64,000 nt of DNA, taken from positions 248,001 through 312,000 of the forward strand of contig CAJHZI010000030.1 of the NCBI GenBank assembly GCA_905160935.1. The letters are read 5' to 3'. The stretch is from Enchytraeus crypticus (taxonomy: Eukaryota > Annelida > Clitellata > Enchytraeida > Enchytraeidae). Positions 34,301 to 46,794 of this stretch are shown one piece after another. Each line of letters begins with the position of its first letter. Position 1 is the stretch's first letter. A model generated the notes under the pieces. That model was not told where the DNA came from and did not search any database. It saw only the letters and a program-made list of their open reading frames with translations. The position numbers and the translations under genes were made by a program.

Positions 34301-37300
34301 TTGATGTTAAAGACGTCGAATAATTTCTCTCTAAAGTAATGCACTTCCACATGTCGCGTTTATTCCCTTGAAGATATAATATCCGCAAAATACCGCTAGG
34401 AAAAAAATCATTATTTATTACTACTACTTGTTAGATTCATTATCCACTAAATCTACTATCTCTCAATGTAGGCCTATTATCTTTCATACATCTTTCATTT
34501 AAATAAGATATTATTTGTACTTTTTATCAATTAGATAAAAACCCTTTAAAATTGGCCTCAATTAGATCCGATACTCCTTAGATCTATTACCACTTAAACC
34601 TAGCATTATTTAAAACTAGTATCTTTTTGGCATGTCTTACTTAAGACTATTTATCTTCAAGGTTAAGTATAAATTAGGCATGGCAACTATTAGTCTCTAC
34701 GTGGTGTCGCTTAATTTCGCTAACGTGACTTATTTGATTCAGGAGGTCACGTTAATGAATCGGCTGCTGTCTGTACGCACATTTCCTCTATACGACAGTA
34801 CATTTACGATTCTAAAGCGTCACGTACCTGTTGTCTACAGATAGCCTGATTAATTGAAACGATCACACGTGGAAAGTAAAGCGTAGCAGAGTGGATGATA
34901 GAGGGGTGGGATAATAGGGAGTGTGATGGGGAGGGTAGGTGAAGCAGTAGTAGGGGAGAATTGTGAATGAAACAATAGAACGCTACATAACCTGGGCGTC
35001 ATTAATTATGTCTACAAATATCATTTACTGAAGTGTGAGAGAAACGGAAGTGGTTTGCGCTGGGAACAGCAAGCAATGAGTTATGAATCTGTTTATGTCG
35101 TACGTGACGGCAAGTCATTCATAATAATTATAATTACTCAAAACTTGGAGATTTCGTAATGTTAGAGTTTTACAAAGGCAGAGTTCGACATATTAAAAAG
35201 TTAATTCGCTGCCTTAAAATGTTAATTCGCTGCCTTAATAATACAAAGATAAGCAGACAAAAGGCAGAGCCTAATTTAACGTTAGTTTCCCGTCTCAAAA
35301 GCATACCAGTGTCGGTTGGAGCTTTGCGGGGCTAAATTACAATAGTCTCTTAGACATTGTACAATTTTCAAAGTATTGACAAGATTGAATATAGAGAAAT
35401 CTTCAATACATATGTTCCAAAAGTGGTTATTGTAGAAATAAAATTGGTTTGAATTTTCGTATTTATACTCGTAATGCCATAATTTATAGTTAATATTTAG
35501 AATACGGGGATGCTAAATGTTTCCGGACTGGAGTATCATGCCTAACTTTAATGCATCATTTTCAATCATCACGTCTTCGTATCGATCAAAGAGGACGTAA
35601 TGATTTGATTGAGCTCTCATACGAGAAAGGCTTTCCAACAACTGTTCTTCATGAGTAGCAAATATGACCCGACAAGGTCTTGGAGACTGCTTTAAAAGTT
35701 CTGTTTATTGTTGAAATGATTTAAAAGAATTAACTGAAGCATATTTATATTAGAAATCGCAATACACACCTGGTACCGGTCCTCTATTAGTTAGGTCATG
35801 ATACAGATCGATGATCAGTGAGAAAGATTTCTGAAAATAAAAGAAGAAAATCTAAATTAAGCAAGAATTAGGATTAACGTAGAATTGATAGATATATAGC
35901 CCGTTAGAAGCTCTATTGGTCCCAAGCTAAACGGAAACGCAGACCATTATATGCTTGGATCAACTTCTTTGGCGAAAGAACGAACGCCAGAAAGCTTGAA
36001 AGTCGATATGTAATGAATATATGAGTACGGCCTGCTAATTAAAAGACACTTCAAAGAGATAATATTAGTCAGGTAATCACAGGTTCTCATTGAACCTCAT
36101 TGGAGGGGATCTGTCGTAACGGTTAGAATGGTTGCATCGAATGCAAGTGGCCTGAGCTCAAAGCCCACGTCAGTTAACACGAAATCTACTGCACGTGAGC
36201 ACATTTTCGACGAACATACGTGCTCAGCTATTCCACTTCACCGGCATTAATATACTGTTGGCAGATTGGAGTCTACTAGTCGGCGGAATTTCACAGCTAA
36301 GTTAAACAAACTCGGAGTAACTCGTTTCACAACAGCTGCGGTAACACGGTCAAGTGACGTCTAAATGATGGCTGAACGAGTGTGACATAAGTTAATAAGA
36401 GAAGTCACTGATCTTATCTCAAGTCAATAATGACATGGGATAAGATCATTGAATTCAACTGAGTTCGTATCCGGTACAATTATTATATGCAGGGACTGGG
36501 GAAAATACAATTTAAACTTATTAATACGCAGTTATAATTACATAATCAAACTTTAAACAATTATTTTAAATTTTACCGTCCATGAGAAGTCAAAGGGTAG
36601 CCGTAGGAGCAAAGGATCTGTTAGGTTGCCACTGGAGCCATTTGTTGATAATCTACTTCCATCTGGCGAATGATCGTTAAATGAATTTAATCCTAGAATG
36701 GAGGAAGTAGTCTGGCCGTAGGAACACACGGGATTGTCGGGAATATCGGCCATGTAGTGACTAAAGCAGATCGTTAAAAAAGTCCTGCACGGATTGGAAC
36801 AATTTTTGGTTTGGTCATTCCTTCCAGCTAAATCTGAGCGAGAATATTGTGAGCAGCATCCGCCGTCGCTTGCTAAACCCAAATCATTTTGGAATGACCT
36901 GATTCTAACCTCAAACGTTCCCACTGCATTGCACTGCAACAAAATAAAAATAATTTACTGGATTTTATATTTAGGCCTATAGTATTTGTAAAAGACTATG
37001 TATTTGTACAACATTCTATACCACCGTTTGGCTGCAATTTTAGTTGCACCTATTCAATTTAATCGATTAGTAGGGGCCTAAATTGATTTAATTTCTTAAT
37101 TTCTTAAAAATATTTAAATAAATAATCAAACCGTCAAGAATCACTCAAATCAATCGGTCGGTCTGAATAAATCATCATAATCATTAACCAATCACACAGC
37201 CAGCCATTCAGATTTAACGTTAATTTTTCAATACTACACGAATCCCCAAAACCATTTATATACATTTCACATATTTTTACAGTATCTTTGGTACGCTAAA

Positions 37301-37652
37301 TTTAAAAGTTAAACACACATTGTAATGAATTGATAATCTCTGATGATATCTATCACTTTTAATATCGTATGTTTAACCATTAGCCGATTTAGTCAATTGT
37401 CCATGATACATATCCTGCGAAAGTTCGAGATTTTACACTGTGATCAACTTTATCGGGAATTCATCCCAGAACAGCCATTTAAAATTTCGTGACGTTACCT
37501 AGCACACGTACACACTGCAGCCCACACAACAGTTGCTTTAGAAAAGAATTGAGAGAAGAATCTGACGAATACAAAAAAAATCGTACCTGATTTTTTGAAA
37601 TCTGAAGACAAGTGAAGATGAAATGCAGAAATAATAACCAAATCCAAGTCAT
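26573..37652 (-). CDS. Delta: Delta-family Notch ligand, 1063 aa, ten exons
   Basis: Exons in gene order: 37652-37587, 36933-36577, 35830-35770, 33885-33763, 32481-32260, 31079-31019, 30732-30602, 30185-30016, 29250-29016, 28338-26573; total 3192 nt, all phases agree. The type I membrane protein activates Notch on neighbouring cells. Parts: signal peptide ([11 protein letters not shown]), MNNL domain (exons 2-4, [11 protein letters not shown]...DGGCC), DSL domain about residues 222-274 with YYGDQC and [13 protein letters not shown], then eight EGF repeats. EGF1-2 read [10 protein letters not shown] and YPGCLHGNC, the Delta signature. A membrane span lies at about 636-662, followed by basic KKRRQRQ and a cytoplasmic tail of about 400 residues, long for the family. 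The C-terminus ATDV fits a PDZ ligand like the ATEV of other Deltas. Intron 7 uses a GC donor. No VWC domain is seen, so Delta rather than Jagged/Serrate. Confidence 0.93.
28339..29015 (-). other. Delta: Delta intron 9 with two SINE fragments
   Basis: A minus-strand tRNA-SINE tail lies at 28790-28885 (CTGGTAAAGCTAAGGTTAAC ... GGATTTGAACCC). Next to it, 28610-28725 reads on the minus strand as a second tRNA-like head (TGGCTAGGTCTC, GGTTCAAATTC). Confidence 0.6.
29251..30015 (-). other. Delta: Delta intron 8
   Basis: Holds CATCTCA-type short repeats at 29500-29560 and a SINE-like insertion at 29861-29986 that ends very close to the exon 8 donor. Confidence 0.7.
29861..29986 (+). mobile_element. 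ATCCCCG/GATGATG SINE-like element with perfect 16-bp TSD
   Basis: Head ATCCCCGTATTGTGTCCG, short body, tail ACTTAAGGGAAGATGATGAT then GACGATGAAG. The direct repeat AATAAATACGATGTAA flanks it exactly at 29845-29860 and 29987-30002. A 16-bp duplication points to LINE-type target-primed insertion. This copy lacks most of the middle of the family. Confidence 0.85.
30602..30732 (-). CDS. Delta: Delta exon 7 with GC-AG donor
   Basis: Exon 7 encodes [25 protein letters not shown] and on to GWGGAACNL. The acceptor is TTATTTAG at 30734-30733; the nearer CAG would break the frame. The 3' end has no GT in the right phase; G then GCAAGT at 30601-30596 is a typical GC donor and joins exon 8 to give NLDLNYC, the expected Delta sequence. 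Confidence 0.85.
31254..31490 (-). mobile_element. GATGATG-tailed SINE-like element, longest copy
   Basis: On the minus strand: CCCGTGTTGTGTCCGGGTTG, TGCTTGTGTCGTAGAAGG, GTCAGAAAGGGCATTCGGTT, GCGCCTAGGCTGCAGAAATT, GTATCCCGACCCTGG, then GGATTTAAGGGAGGATGATG. It is the fullest copy of the family in the window (about 235 bp). Confidence 0.8.
31998..32138 (+). mobile_element. tRNA-derived SINE
   Basis: Starts GCTGGAGCCAGTGGCGATGT, B box GGGGTTCAAATCCTGGGC, then a core GTCACTGACGTCGCTTTCGA and GTGAGGAAACTGACGTTAAC, ending in TACTAGCTTTA. Same family, inverted, at 32722-32856. Lies on the 3' side of Delta exon 5 in gene orientation. Confidence 0.85.
32260..32481 (-). CDS. Delta: Delta exon 5, complete DSL domain
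   Basis: This 222-nt exon encodes the whole DSL module with its six cysteines (C222, C231, C235, C247, C265, C274). The loop between the fourth and fifth cysteine is longer than usual ([17 protein letters not shown]). The exon is needed for Notch binding. It is flanked by an inverted pair of SINEs at 31998-32138 and 32722-32856, and its acceptor is followed upstream by a CAATCAAT/CAATCGAT microsatellite. Confidence 0.9.
32722..32856 (-). mobile_element. tRNA-derived SINE, inverted partner
   Basis: On the minus strand it reads GGCTGGAGCCAGTGGCGAAG, GTTCAAATCCTGGGCTCG, GTCACTGACATCGCTTTCGA, GTGAGGAAACTGACGTTAAC. By eye nearly nine tenths of bases match the copy at 31998-32138. It lies on the 5' side of Delta exon 5. 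Confidence 0.85.
33566..33745. repeat. (CAGA)n compound microsatellite
   Basis: About 180 bases of CAGA, GAGA and AGACC interruptions. In the sense of Delta it is a UCUG-rich tract just inside intron 4. Confidence 0.9.
33886..35769 (-). other. Delta: Delta intron 3
   Basis: A loose AATCAATA-type tandem region covers 33898-34140. A decayed minus-strand SINE tail lies at about 35262-35340 (AAAGGCAGAGCCTAATTTAA ... CCAGTGTCGG). The rest is AT-rich with no exon-like segment. Confidence 0.6.
35831..36576 (-). other. Delta: Delta intron 2
   Basis: At about 36113-36190 a tRNA-like stretch (CGTAACGGTTAGAATGG ... GAGCTCAAAGCCC) suggests another SINE head. Nothing else recognised. Confidence 0.4.
36577..36933 (-). 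CDS. Delta: Delta exon 2, MNNL domain
   Basis: Acceptor TTTTGTTGCAG precedes TGC at 36933; donor GTAAAA follows ACG at 36577. The 119 codons hold the start of the Notch-ligand N-terminal domain: a beta strand [11 protein letters not shown], the paired Cys GGCC, later cysteines, and LPFDFSWT that continues into exon 3 as [12 protein letters not shown]. An alternative acceptor nine bases downstream is possible. Confidence 0.85.
36934..37586 (-). other. Delta: Delta intron 1
   Basis: A minus-strand copy of the conserved-tail SINE-like family fills about 37303-37500 (AAAGTGATAGATATCATC, TAATGGTTAAACATACG, TAAATGGCTGTTCTGGG on the minus strand). Confidence 0.6.
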
Positions 37653-39764
37653 GTCTTATACGATATAAACCCCTACACCAGCCTTCAGTTTTCAGAATAT
37701 AGCGCTACCTACAGTGAAAGTCCTTCATACTAATCTACTTAACACTTTCAGCCAGATCAGCTCAACGTTAATTAATTTCCAAATAAGATCTGATCATACG
37801 ATAGAATGTTCTCCAGAATTGATTGCAACACCAAGCCTGCAAACAGATAATTCAGAGTCAGTTATATAATTTATAAAAGGTATTCTCTGCTCGAGTCATT
37901 TCGGTAATTTGCTTAACTTTAAAAGCTAACAACTTAAGCGCTTGATCACATGAATATAATTATAACGAGTCCGTGTAGTGTTCGACTCACGCAATAGGCG
38001 CTGGAAAACCATCTCATATAATCATATTTTTCCAAAGCTATAGGCTTGCTAAGGGTGCGGGTTAGGAACAACCTTTTATGGAGGAATTAACTTGAAGATG
38101 TATAAAAAGTTCAGTATGGACAGTGCACAAGGCAGCTAACTGTAAGAATATGAACCTTTGACCTGCTACTTAGAAGGACACCAGATATACATGTATATAT
38201 ATATATATATGCAATATATTTTACTTGTATCGGTTGCAATTTTGTCACGATCACGAGTAGGCCTACAAACGGAGGAAATTTTCTGTTCTGCTAGTCACTG
38301 GCAGCTACAGTATCAGCCGACAATAATAGTTATGTAATAAAATAACTAATGCACAGAACAACGTGAGAACTACCGGTGCGGATAACTAGTTCTCATGTAG
38401 CAGAACTACTGAAATTAATTCATAAACAATCACGCCTCTAGTGACAGAATTAAATATCCTTAAACACGATTCTTAACATTGAAAGAGGCTACTGAATATA
38501 TTAAAACTTTAAATGATTAAGGATTCCTGATTTGAGTCATAGCCAAGCGCAATATCTGAGTGTCTTTAGAGGCATTAAGTTGCTAAGCAGGAGGTGATGA
38601 AAGCAACGAGAGACTTTTAGAAGATTTATTTCTCCAGTTGAAGGCTGCAGAAGGTTTGAAATCGTTTCGCACACTACACACTACATGTATATTAGTCTAT
38701 TTGTTAAAATCAAATTATGCAAATTGTCGATTAACTGTTATATAGCGACTGTACATGGGAGCTGATTATAGGCAGAAATACAATTTACTGGTCCTTTAAA
38801 GTAGACTTTAACATTTAGCGCCTATTTTGAAATCTAGAAACATTATACAAACTGAGAGCATGCCATTGAGAATATCACGCAGACAAATTCTATAAAAACG
38901 AATGTACTAATAAAAGCAGAATCTAGCGAGAGACGTTTAGAGTTAATGCTACACTCGTGCGGTTGTGAGTTCACGCAAAGGAGTTAAATCTTGAGAAAGC
39001 AGCGAAGGCTTAAATATTTAAGTCACACCCAGTACAGTCAGCTGATAAGGCTGCAGGAATTTACTAATGGACAATCGTAAACTACCGTTTCAATGCAATA
39101 TAATTCATTCATTCGTTGAAAATAATTATAAAGATAGAGACAATTCTGTAGACAAGAAAAGTATGCACAAATACTACGCTATAGAATTTCACGATATTTG
39201 GTAATCATTTCCGAAGCATAGCGTTTTTTAAATATTCATTTTGTAATTTAAAACTACGGTTAAAGCGGTTAGATGATTAGTTGAAAACCTAGTTTCGCCT
39301 TCTCAAATTATTCAAATTGTAGGACAAATAGAGTTAATAGATACGAAAAGGCCAACACTTTTCTTCTGTATATCTTAAGCTCGACGCAATATCGTCAGTA
39401 TGAAACAAACAGCAGCACTTAACAAGAGTTTTGCACTGACGTATCAACTGCACGCTAATTTCCCTGAAATAAAGTCCATTCACGTGCACATTCAAATGTT
39501 GCTCCTAATTTCAATGACTAATTGAAACGCACAATAAATATCTCAAATGGAAGAGAGAAGATATCTGTGGTACATATTAAAACATAATAATTAATCATAG
39601 TATTGCAAGGATAGCTCCACTTTTCAAGTTACGAGAAAATACTATCAAAGTATCTATGAAAAGTGATAAGAAGATATCACTGTGGTACCATCATCCATGA
39701 CAAGTGATAAGAAGCTAAGTATATTTACTATATCGTATAGTTAGGATACCTCGTGTTGAGCTCG

Positions 39765-40152
39765 GGTGTGGCTGGGACAACTGCAGAATAGGGTAATCGC
39801 TAAAACGCTGCCGCGTGTAAGAGGCGACTTAGGCAGGAGACGAGGAAGGCAGAGGGGATCCACCTCACCATGATTTTTCCCCAGGATTAAATGGCAGTTA
39901 ATCCATTATAGAACTGAGGATGGCAACGAGAAACCGCCTCAGAAGCCATATTTGTCCCAAACTATAGGCTACATTAAGGTATGAATAAAGCATAAACATT
40001 TGTAAAGTGATTAATTCTTTAATCGATGGTGTGCTATTTAGGGAGCGTGAAAAGCAGCATGAGAGTAGGAATATGTACCTTCGACCTGCCGCTTGGTAGA
40101 ACACTAGAGACAAGGAGAGAAAGAGAGAGAGACAGAGAGAGAGTGAGAGAGA
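39765..40152 (+). mobile_element. Microsatellite-tailed interspersed element, long copy
   Basis: Head near GTGTGGCTGGGACAACTGCA, CAGAATAGGGTAATCGC, then GTAAGAGGCGACTTAGGCAG, GGCAACGAGAAACCGCCTCA, CCAAACTATAGGCTACATTA, GAGTAGGAATATGTACCTTC, GACCTGCCGCTTGGTAGAAC, ending in an impure (GA)n at 40091-40152. Related copies: 25440-25690, 44490-44730, 46795-47055, 47650-47770, 38120-38215, 49950-50130 (minus), 23590-23690 (minus). Confidence 0.75.
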
Positions 40153-40681
40153 TAGCAAGGATACGATGAATAGAGATCGACCGAGATTTTAACACGTGCC
40201 TTCTGTATTTCAGGCGCTTGGTTCTGCAATCCTCTATATAAAATCAATACAGTTTATACAGTGCGGAGCCAATATCCTGAAAACCAGTCCTAAGCAAAGG
40301 AAGGCCTTATAGGATGTGAAAATTACGATTGCGTGAGTTTTATTAAATGTTTTAAAATATGCCTCGAAACGAAGGCAAAGGTTTATATTCTTACTCAGTC
40401 TGCTGAAGAAAGAAACCTGTTGAACCTATTAATGTTCCATCAATTGATCCTCCTTAGCTCATTACGACGACTCCATCCCAACTGCTAGACTTTTACAGAC
40501 TCATATTGACATTCTAGTTACATAACGGCAGTCATTTGGGTGATTTTCCATTGCCTGCTCTAGATTACCGTTAGTCGGTTAATAAGAATCGTGAACAATT
40601 ATCTGTTGGTCCATTCTTAAGCTCTAGGAGCTAATCAACGTCCCTGACATAATCCCTGGATGAGGAAACGGACGTTAAACC

Positions 40682-40714
<33 letters not shown>
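40682..40714. repeat. (ATT)n microsatellite
   Basis: About eleven TTA units after TAAACCT; the preceding segment (CCTGGATGAGGAAACGGACG) is a SINE tail, so this is probably its repeat tail. Confidence 0.85.
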
Positions 40715-41535
40715 AGATGAATATTAAATATTAGATATATCCATTTACAACCAAAGTTCTAAAGGAATAATTTTAAAATAATGAAAAATAACGCTTATTT
40801 CTTCAGCGATTAGTGGACGAATAGTTATTGATTCCAATGCTTTCAATTTAATCAGAGCTCGACAATCCACGAACATAGAAATAAATAAATAAATTTAGGC
40901 CAATATCACAGAATAACTATAACTGTCTACAGAATTTACTATTTACTAAGCATTGAGTTATCTCCAGTTGTCAATGTAAACAATAAATTCTACCGTGATA
41001 GAACTAATCCTAGATGCAAACAGAACTAAATTAATTTAAGTATTAGAACACCTACTGAACTTAATTTCGACTCAAGCGCCGTGCAGTATCTAATATCACC
41101 GTCATATAAATGTAATTATATAGGCCTGGTCTCCTTGATAGGTTTACTTTATTTATTTAATTGAAATGTTAAACTGCCGCTCCAGTGTAATTGGCGGCGA
41201 AGAAATACTGCTTAATTAAAATGGGATTTTCTGATTTTACGCAACTGTAAATGAAACACTTGGGCAAAATCATCAATTTAAAGTTTTTAGAAACAAACTA
41301 AATTTAAGTTAAAGGAATATTGTATTGCAAAGACAACGACAATTTTCAAGAGATAAGAAACTTTGCAGAAAATGTGGAATTTCAATTTTCAATCAACAGT
41401 TCTCATGGGCAATATATCTCATATCAATCCTTCAAATTCTTGCAGAACTTCAAAATGCTTCATCTACAGAAATGAGTATCTAGGTTATTTTATAGATCTA
41501 AGTTTACCTTTGCCTTTGTATTGCAAGTATACTGT

Positions 41536-41612
41536 CAGAATCGGTTTGTAGGGGTTTCGAACCTGTGAACCTCATGCAGGAAAACGTGCTACCAATTCAG
41601 CCACCAGTCGTT
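41536..41612 (-). mobile_element. tRNA-like SINE head
   Basis: On the minus strand a good A box (TGGCTGAATTGGTAGCACG) and B box (CAGGTTCGAAACCCC) stand at tRNA spacing. The two acceptor-stem arms do not pair well, so this is a tRNA-derived pseudogene or SINE head rather than a working tRNA gene. Confidence 0.5.
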
Positions 41613-42589
41613 AAATAATGTAGAAGCCGATCAGATGGTGTGCATGGGTGGTAAAATGAGTAGGATATTATCGACTTGATATTCCGATCAATCTGATCAG
41701 AGGATTGGACTTGGGAGGTAAAGATAAAAGAACTGCCATTACTATCTACGCTATAGGAACGTGACATTGCATTAGCAAATACAGACATTCTTCAGCCGAG
41801 CGTAATCTTAGCGCAGTTGCACAATCGTATCAAACGGTTCACAACGGCAATCTTGAGAGCGTAGGTAAAAAAAGAACTTCGCTGGCGTGTAAAATTAGTT
41901 ATCCTAATTTGAACCAATATAATTTATATCTTCATTTCAATATTATTCCTGCATAGTAACAGTCAGTAGTCTATAGTAATTAATTAATAGTCTGCATAAT
42001 TAATTAATGTTCCTTAGTTTAACTAAATGTCTAAAAGTAGACTACATTCCGAGAACACATTCACCCTTCTATATTATCGCGTAATCATAAAATAGCAGAC
42101 GCTCTTGTTTCTTATAACGTTTGTTTGCTATTTTGCTATCACACTCAAACGAGAACACAACAGCGTTCTTTAAAGACGTCAACATAAACCAGTGCAATGG
42201 AGTAAAGGGTCAAACGCTGAAATATTGGAATTCTCTGCAAAAAGAAGCTTCCTGCGCCCAATAGAGATCTAATTACGTATTCAATATCCTGCATATAAAC
42301 GATCACAAATAGACCATAAATGTTAATCTAAGTAGCTCACGGGGAGAAGGGGCCGGGGGGCGGGGGTACCATTAAACAGCGATCACTGCATGACTGCTTA
42401 ACCTCAACGAAAATATGAACATCGATCATGCTATAATGAAAGTGAATAACAATTACAACGATTAAGAGCTAAAGCCCAATTTAAAGTAAGTTTCATCTCT
42501 GATAATCATATCAATGTCTGACAAACCCTGGATTCGAACACCAAACAATAGGTACGGTGTTCGAACCCGAGGTTCGTCAGACAGATATT

Positions 42590-42790
42590 GCAGGATATAG
42601 CGAAATGATCATCCATGATGACATTTATCACTTTTACCATGCCACGTTTAAACCGTGCTAGATAGTTTATAGTCGCAAGTCCACTTACGCGGTCTTGTGA
42701 TTGTCCTAGATTCTGCTACGATCTGATCAACCAGGATTTAATTCCACGAACCCAGTAGCAGCCATTTAAAATTTACTGACGTTACCAGAC
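42590..42790 (-). mobile_element. Conserved-tail SINE-like element
   Basis: On the minus strand: GGTAACGTCAGTAAATTTTA, CTGCTACTGGGTTCGTGG, GCACGGTTTAAACGTGG, AAAGTGATAAATGTCATCAT, GATCATTTCGCTAT. Matches the copies at 885-1078 and 37303-37500. Confidence 0.6.
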
Positions 42791-43593
42791 TCTCTACACA
42801 CTAGGCCATTTAAGCACTCTGGATATATTTACACTATTATATTATCCAATTATATATTTAATCATGTATCCCAATGTGTTCTTGTAACTAGTTAGAATAA
42901 TTCTAACATTTTTAGAATTACTTAATTATAGGTACTCATAGCACGATGTCACAGCAGTTAATTTCTAAGATAATATGCAGTTGAATTATTAAAGAAGTTG
43001 TTAACGTTCACTCGTATCGTACCTATAGTAATAAGTGGTGATCTACATGCAAACTGTACGTTGTAACATAAAGAAAGAAGAAGCGAAGTAAACTAGTTTT
43101 GCGAAGCCTTTGCTTCGACAATATCAAACCTGAGACATCGTCGTTTCAGCAAGGCATAGCTGATATCAGCACGTCTGAGCAAGCCTAAAAAAGAACGTGT
43201 TTTTAGATTTTCTTATTATTAGTCATTTTACACGAATGACTGTGAGGAGTGTTAACTACAGCGATTAGATTTTCAGTTAAATAAGTAAGAAACTTAATTT
43301 TTTGTTTCTGTGTGTGGCAGTTCATAACTTCAATTAGACAATGCATCAAAAAGCATTTTTATATGTCAGTAAGTTAATACTATGTAAAAATACTGCGTAC
43401 ATGTATGCCGCGTAAATACCTGTGCGCATAAATGAATAAACAAATTATCGAAATGATTTGTAATATTTTATGATGTGTAATTATGTAAATTTATGTATAG
43501 CTTATCGCTGTGACTACGTTAATTGACCTCTACATGTTGCATTCGATTAGGCTAATCTTACATTGACCGGATTTAAATAGGGCACTTATTTTA

Positions 43594-43727
43594 AAAAGCT
43601 GTAAAGCCGATGTTAACGTCAGTTTCATATCTCGAAAGCGATATCAGTGACGGTAGAGCCCGAGATTTGAACCCACTAGTATTGATTCGCGATCGTATAT
43701 CCTACCGACATCGTCACTGGTTCCAGT
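43594..43727 (-). mobile_element. tRNA-derived SINE
   Basis: On the minus strand it begins GGAACCAGTGACGATGTCGG and runs through TTCAAATCTCGGGCTC and the GAAACTGACGTTAACATCGG end. A second, head-to-head start (GTCGGTGGCGATGTCGGT) follows at 43727-43744. Confidence 0.75.
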
Positions 43728-44697
43728 CGGTGGCGATGTCGGTAATTATTATTAATAAACTTAACAAATAATTCAACACTAATAAACAAAGACTTACAAC
43801 TTATAATCTCGGAGATCCTTTCATAAAATCGTAATTAGTATCGATTTAGTAAGTAGGCCCCTTTGTAACAAAAATATAATATTTTTTATTAATTATAGTT
43901 GCTTAAAATACTTCTCTTCATCCAAAAACGGTATCGAAGAAGTACACCTATATCACAAATAAAACAATAGACCGTCTATCTTCAATAATAATGTGATTAT
44001 TGCATTCGTAACACGCTCACTTAGACCAAGGCCTACATATCAATTCTACACAATTTATTCTTATTTACGTTCCAATACAGCAAAAATAAAAAATATTTGT
44101 TTAGTGAAATAGCTGTCGAAAACGAAATGTCTATAAAGGTGACATATTCTACATGTAAATAGCATAGAAGATTTCGAATGAAGAACTGCTGTAAAAGCAT
44201 TGTGCTTAATGAAGACATGCTCTCAGACTTGCCGGTGTAGCATTAACCGAATTATGCAATGTAAGCAAAATGCTTCAGTATTGACGCGCCACGCCATTTC
44301 ATTTCATTCATTCATAAAATTGAAGGTCGGTTAACTGGATCACAAGACGTCATAAGATCAAAGCAATAACTTACTGCTGTTATATTCTTTCTGTTGTCAA
44401 TTAAAAATCTAAAATAGCAGCTTGATGAGCTGTGCTCGGACTTCTGCGGTATTACTCAAATCTATCTTGTGTGGCGATATACATGTAGATGAAATAGCAG
44501 AAGATGAGGATGACAATGGAAAACTACCTCACAAACTATACTTCAATTAAGATGAATCATGAAAAAGGAATAGTAAGTTGATTTTAGCAGAAACAATAAC
44601 TTGATCGACGAAGCCCTCTTTAATGACGGTAACAAGTACATTAAGAGCAGGAATGTAAGCATCGGAAATTTTATTTTGATGAAATCAATTGAAGAGA

Positions 44698-44865
<168 letters not shown>

Positions 44866-46794
44866 TACTTGTCTACATGCAGCCACTCCATCCCAAGTTA
44901 AACAGAATCAGCAAGTGGTGATGTGGTCAAGTGGATAAGAGAGTTAAAATTGACTGAAGAATAGTTTGCTAGTGTCAAATCCAGGTCAGACTAGATATAC
45001 CAGCACCTCTGGCACCTTTCTTATTCTATCTATAATCATTATTGACTGTATAACCCTGTGCATGGATGCATGTTGATCTTGCATCTATGGTAGTATGCTT
45101 TTGATGTAAAGTTCTTAGATTACTAACTTTAGAATAGAATATAAAAGATCGATACAAAATAAAAAAGTAATTAGCCTCTTTAATAAGTACACAGCGGTAT
45201 AAAAGCGACAAAAAAACAGAGTAAAAATAGTCGTAGTATTTTTATGATAAATGTTAAGATTAAACAAACCGACTGGCGTTACCTATCAGTCAATTACCCC
45301 TGCTTTCATCTTTCGTATTCAATGTTCATTGATCCTTAATCACGTTGGCTCAGGCCTTATTACCTAGAATATATGGACGGAACAGCTGTCTGTCTGCCGT
45401 TCAGTCCCAATCCTTCGTTAATCTTATACCGGACGTCAGCAACAAGTCGGAATACCGTCAAACACTCAAGTTTATTACTGCAATGCTTGTTAGTACACTT
45501 GATTTATTAGGCCAATCAGTCAAGCTAAAAACCATAATATTGTCTGGTTACTTTAACAATAGCTGAATTCCGGGATTGCTTCTGCAACACACAGATAAAT
45601 ACATTCAATTCTGGGATTCTATTTATAAGTTAGTTCTCGCAGATGTGAGATTAGAAAGAACTCATACATCAGAAACAACAAAACAAATTTTGCGGAGCTA
45701 TATCCAAGAAGCAGCACGTGCCAGAAGCATCTTGACACGTTTATAAAGTAAATTCAACTCCATTTCAGCATCATACTGTGTTAACATTCGATTAACACAT
45801 AGAATTAACAGCTAAACAAACGAACGAAATGATTTGCAAGAAACAATTTAGCACTAATGAAATTAGGACATTAGTTTGGTGTAAATCATATACATTGATC
45901 GTCGGTATCTGTGGTGAGCAAATAAGCGCAGACGTCGGCTTTGGTGGAAAGATTTTATTATCCTGAGAAAGCATCTGCCATTGTTTTGTCTGTCTATAGC
46001 TGTGAGATCGTATCAGTTGTAAGTTATCTCACCTCGAGCAATCAGACAATATGAAATAAGCCGATTAGTCAAGAAAGAAAGAGTCTAGTCAATGCTGATG
46101 ACTGATTAGACAGCACTAAAGGTGAAAGTTGAGGCAAGTACAATCAGGCTCGAATTCTTGGATTACTCAGAAGGAACGAAAAATTGCAAGAAAAATATTA
46201 TTTCAGTAAAATGAAAATAATCTTAGTATTTGGTTTCTGACCCGAAGGCGAAATCAGGGACGTCATAAAGCAAGATAGACGTATGCTACATGTAGTTTAA
46301 ATCCTGGCTCAAATATTTATGTACTACGAATATGCAGTTGCCTAATTCATGGATCGCGCAGAAGAGCTTATTTGGTAATACTGGTATCGTCAAATTTCGC
46401 TTATACAAAAGCCAGTTATCAAAGAGTTATAGATTGTAAAAAGACAACATAATATTTGATATAAACATCTGGGTGCTAAAAAATATTAATATTAATAGCA
46501 AACATATTAATATTAAAGGAACTAGGAACCACTATAGCAGTCTCCAAGATGGGTCACTGGCCGTGAACCTGCAGAAACTGTCGCAGGTTGTTATTATAAT
46601 TTTGTTTAATTTATTATGATTATTTTATTATTTTTATTATTACTACTAAATAGACCATCGAGGAATGGTAGCGAAGTGCAAACAAACATGTTACAATAGA
46701 AAACAAATGACAAAGGCGCATTATAAAAAATACAGGTGCTTTAAAAAGAAATTAGAAGATAGATCACATTTATCTACACTGAAGGGCTTGTTAT

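Noticed and set aside
41536..41612. Possible genuine tRNA gene
   Set aside because: A and B boxes are good but the acceptor arms do not pair and the anticodon arm is poor; kept only as a SINE head.
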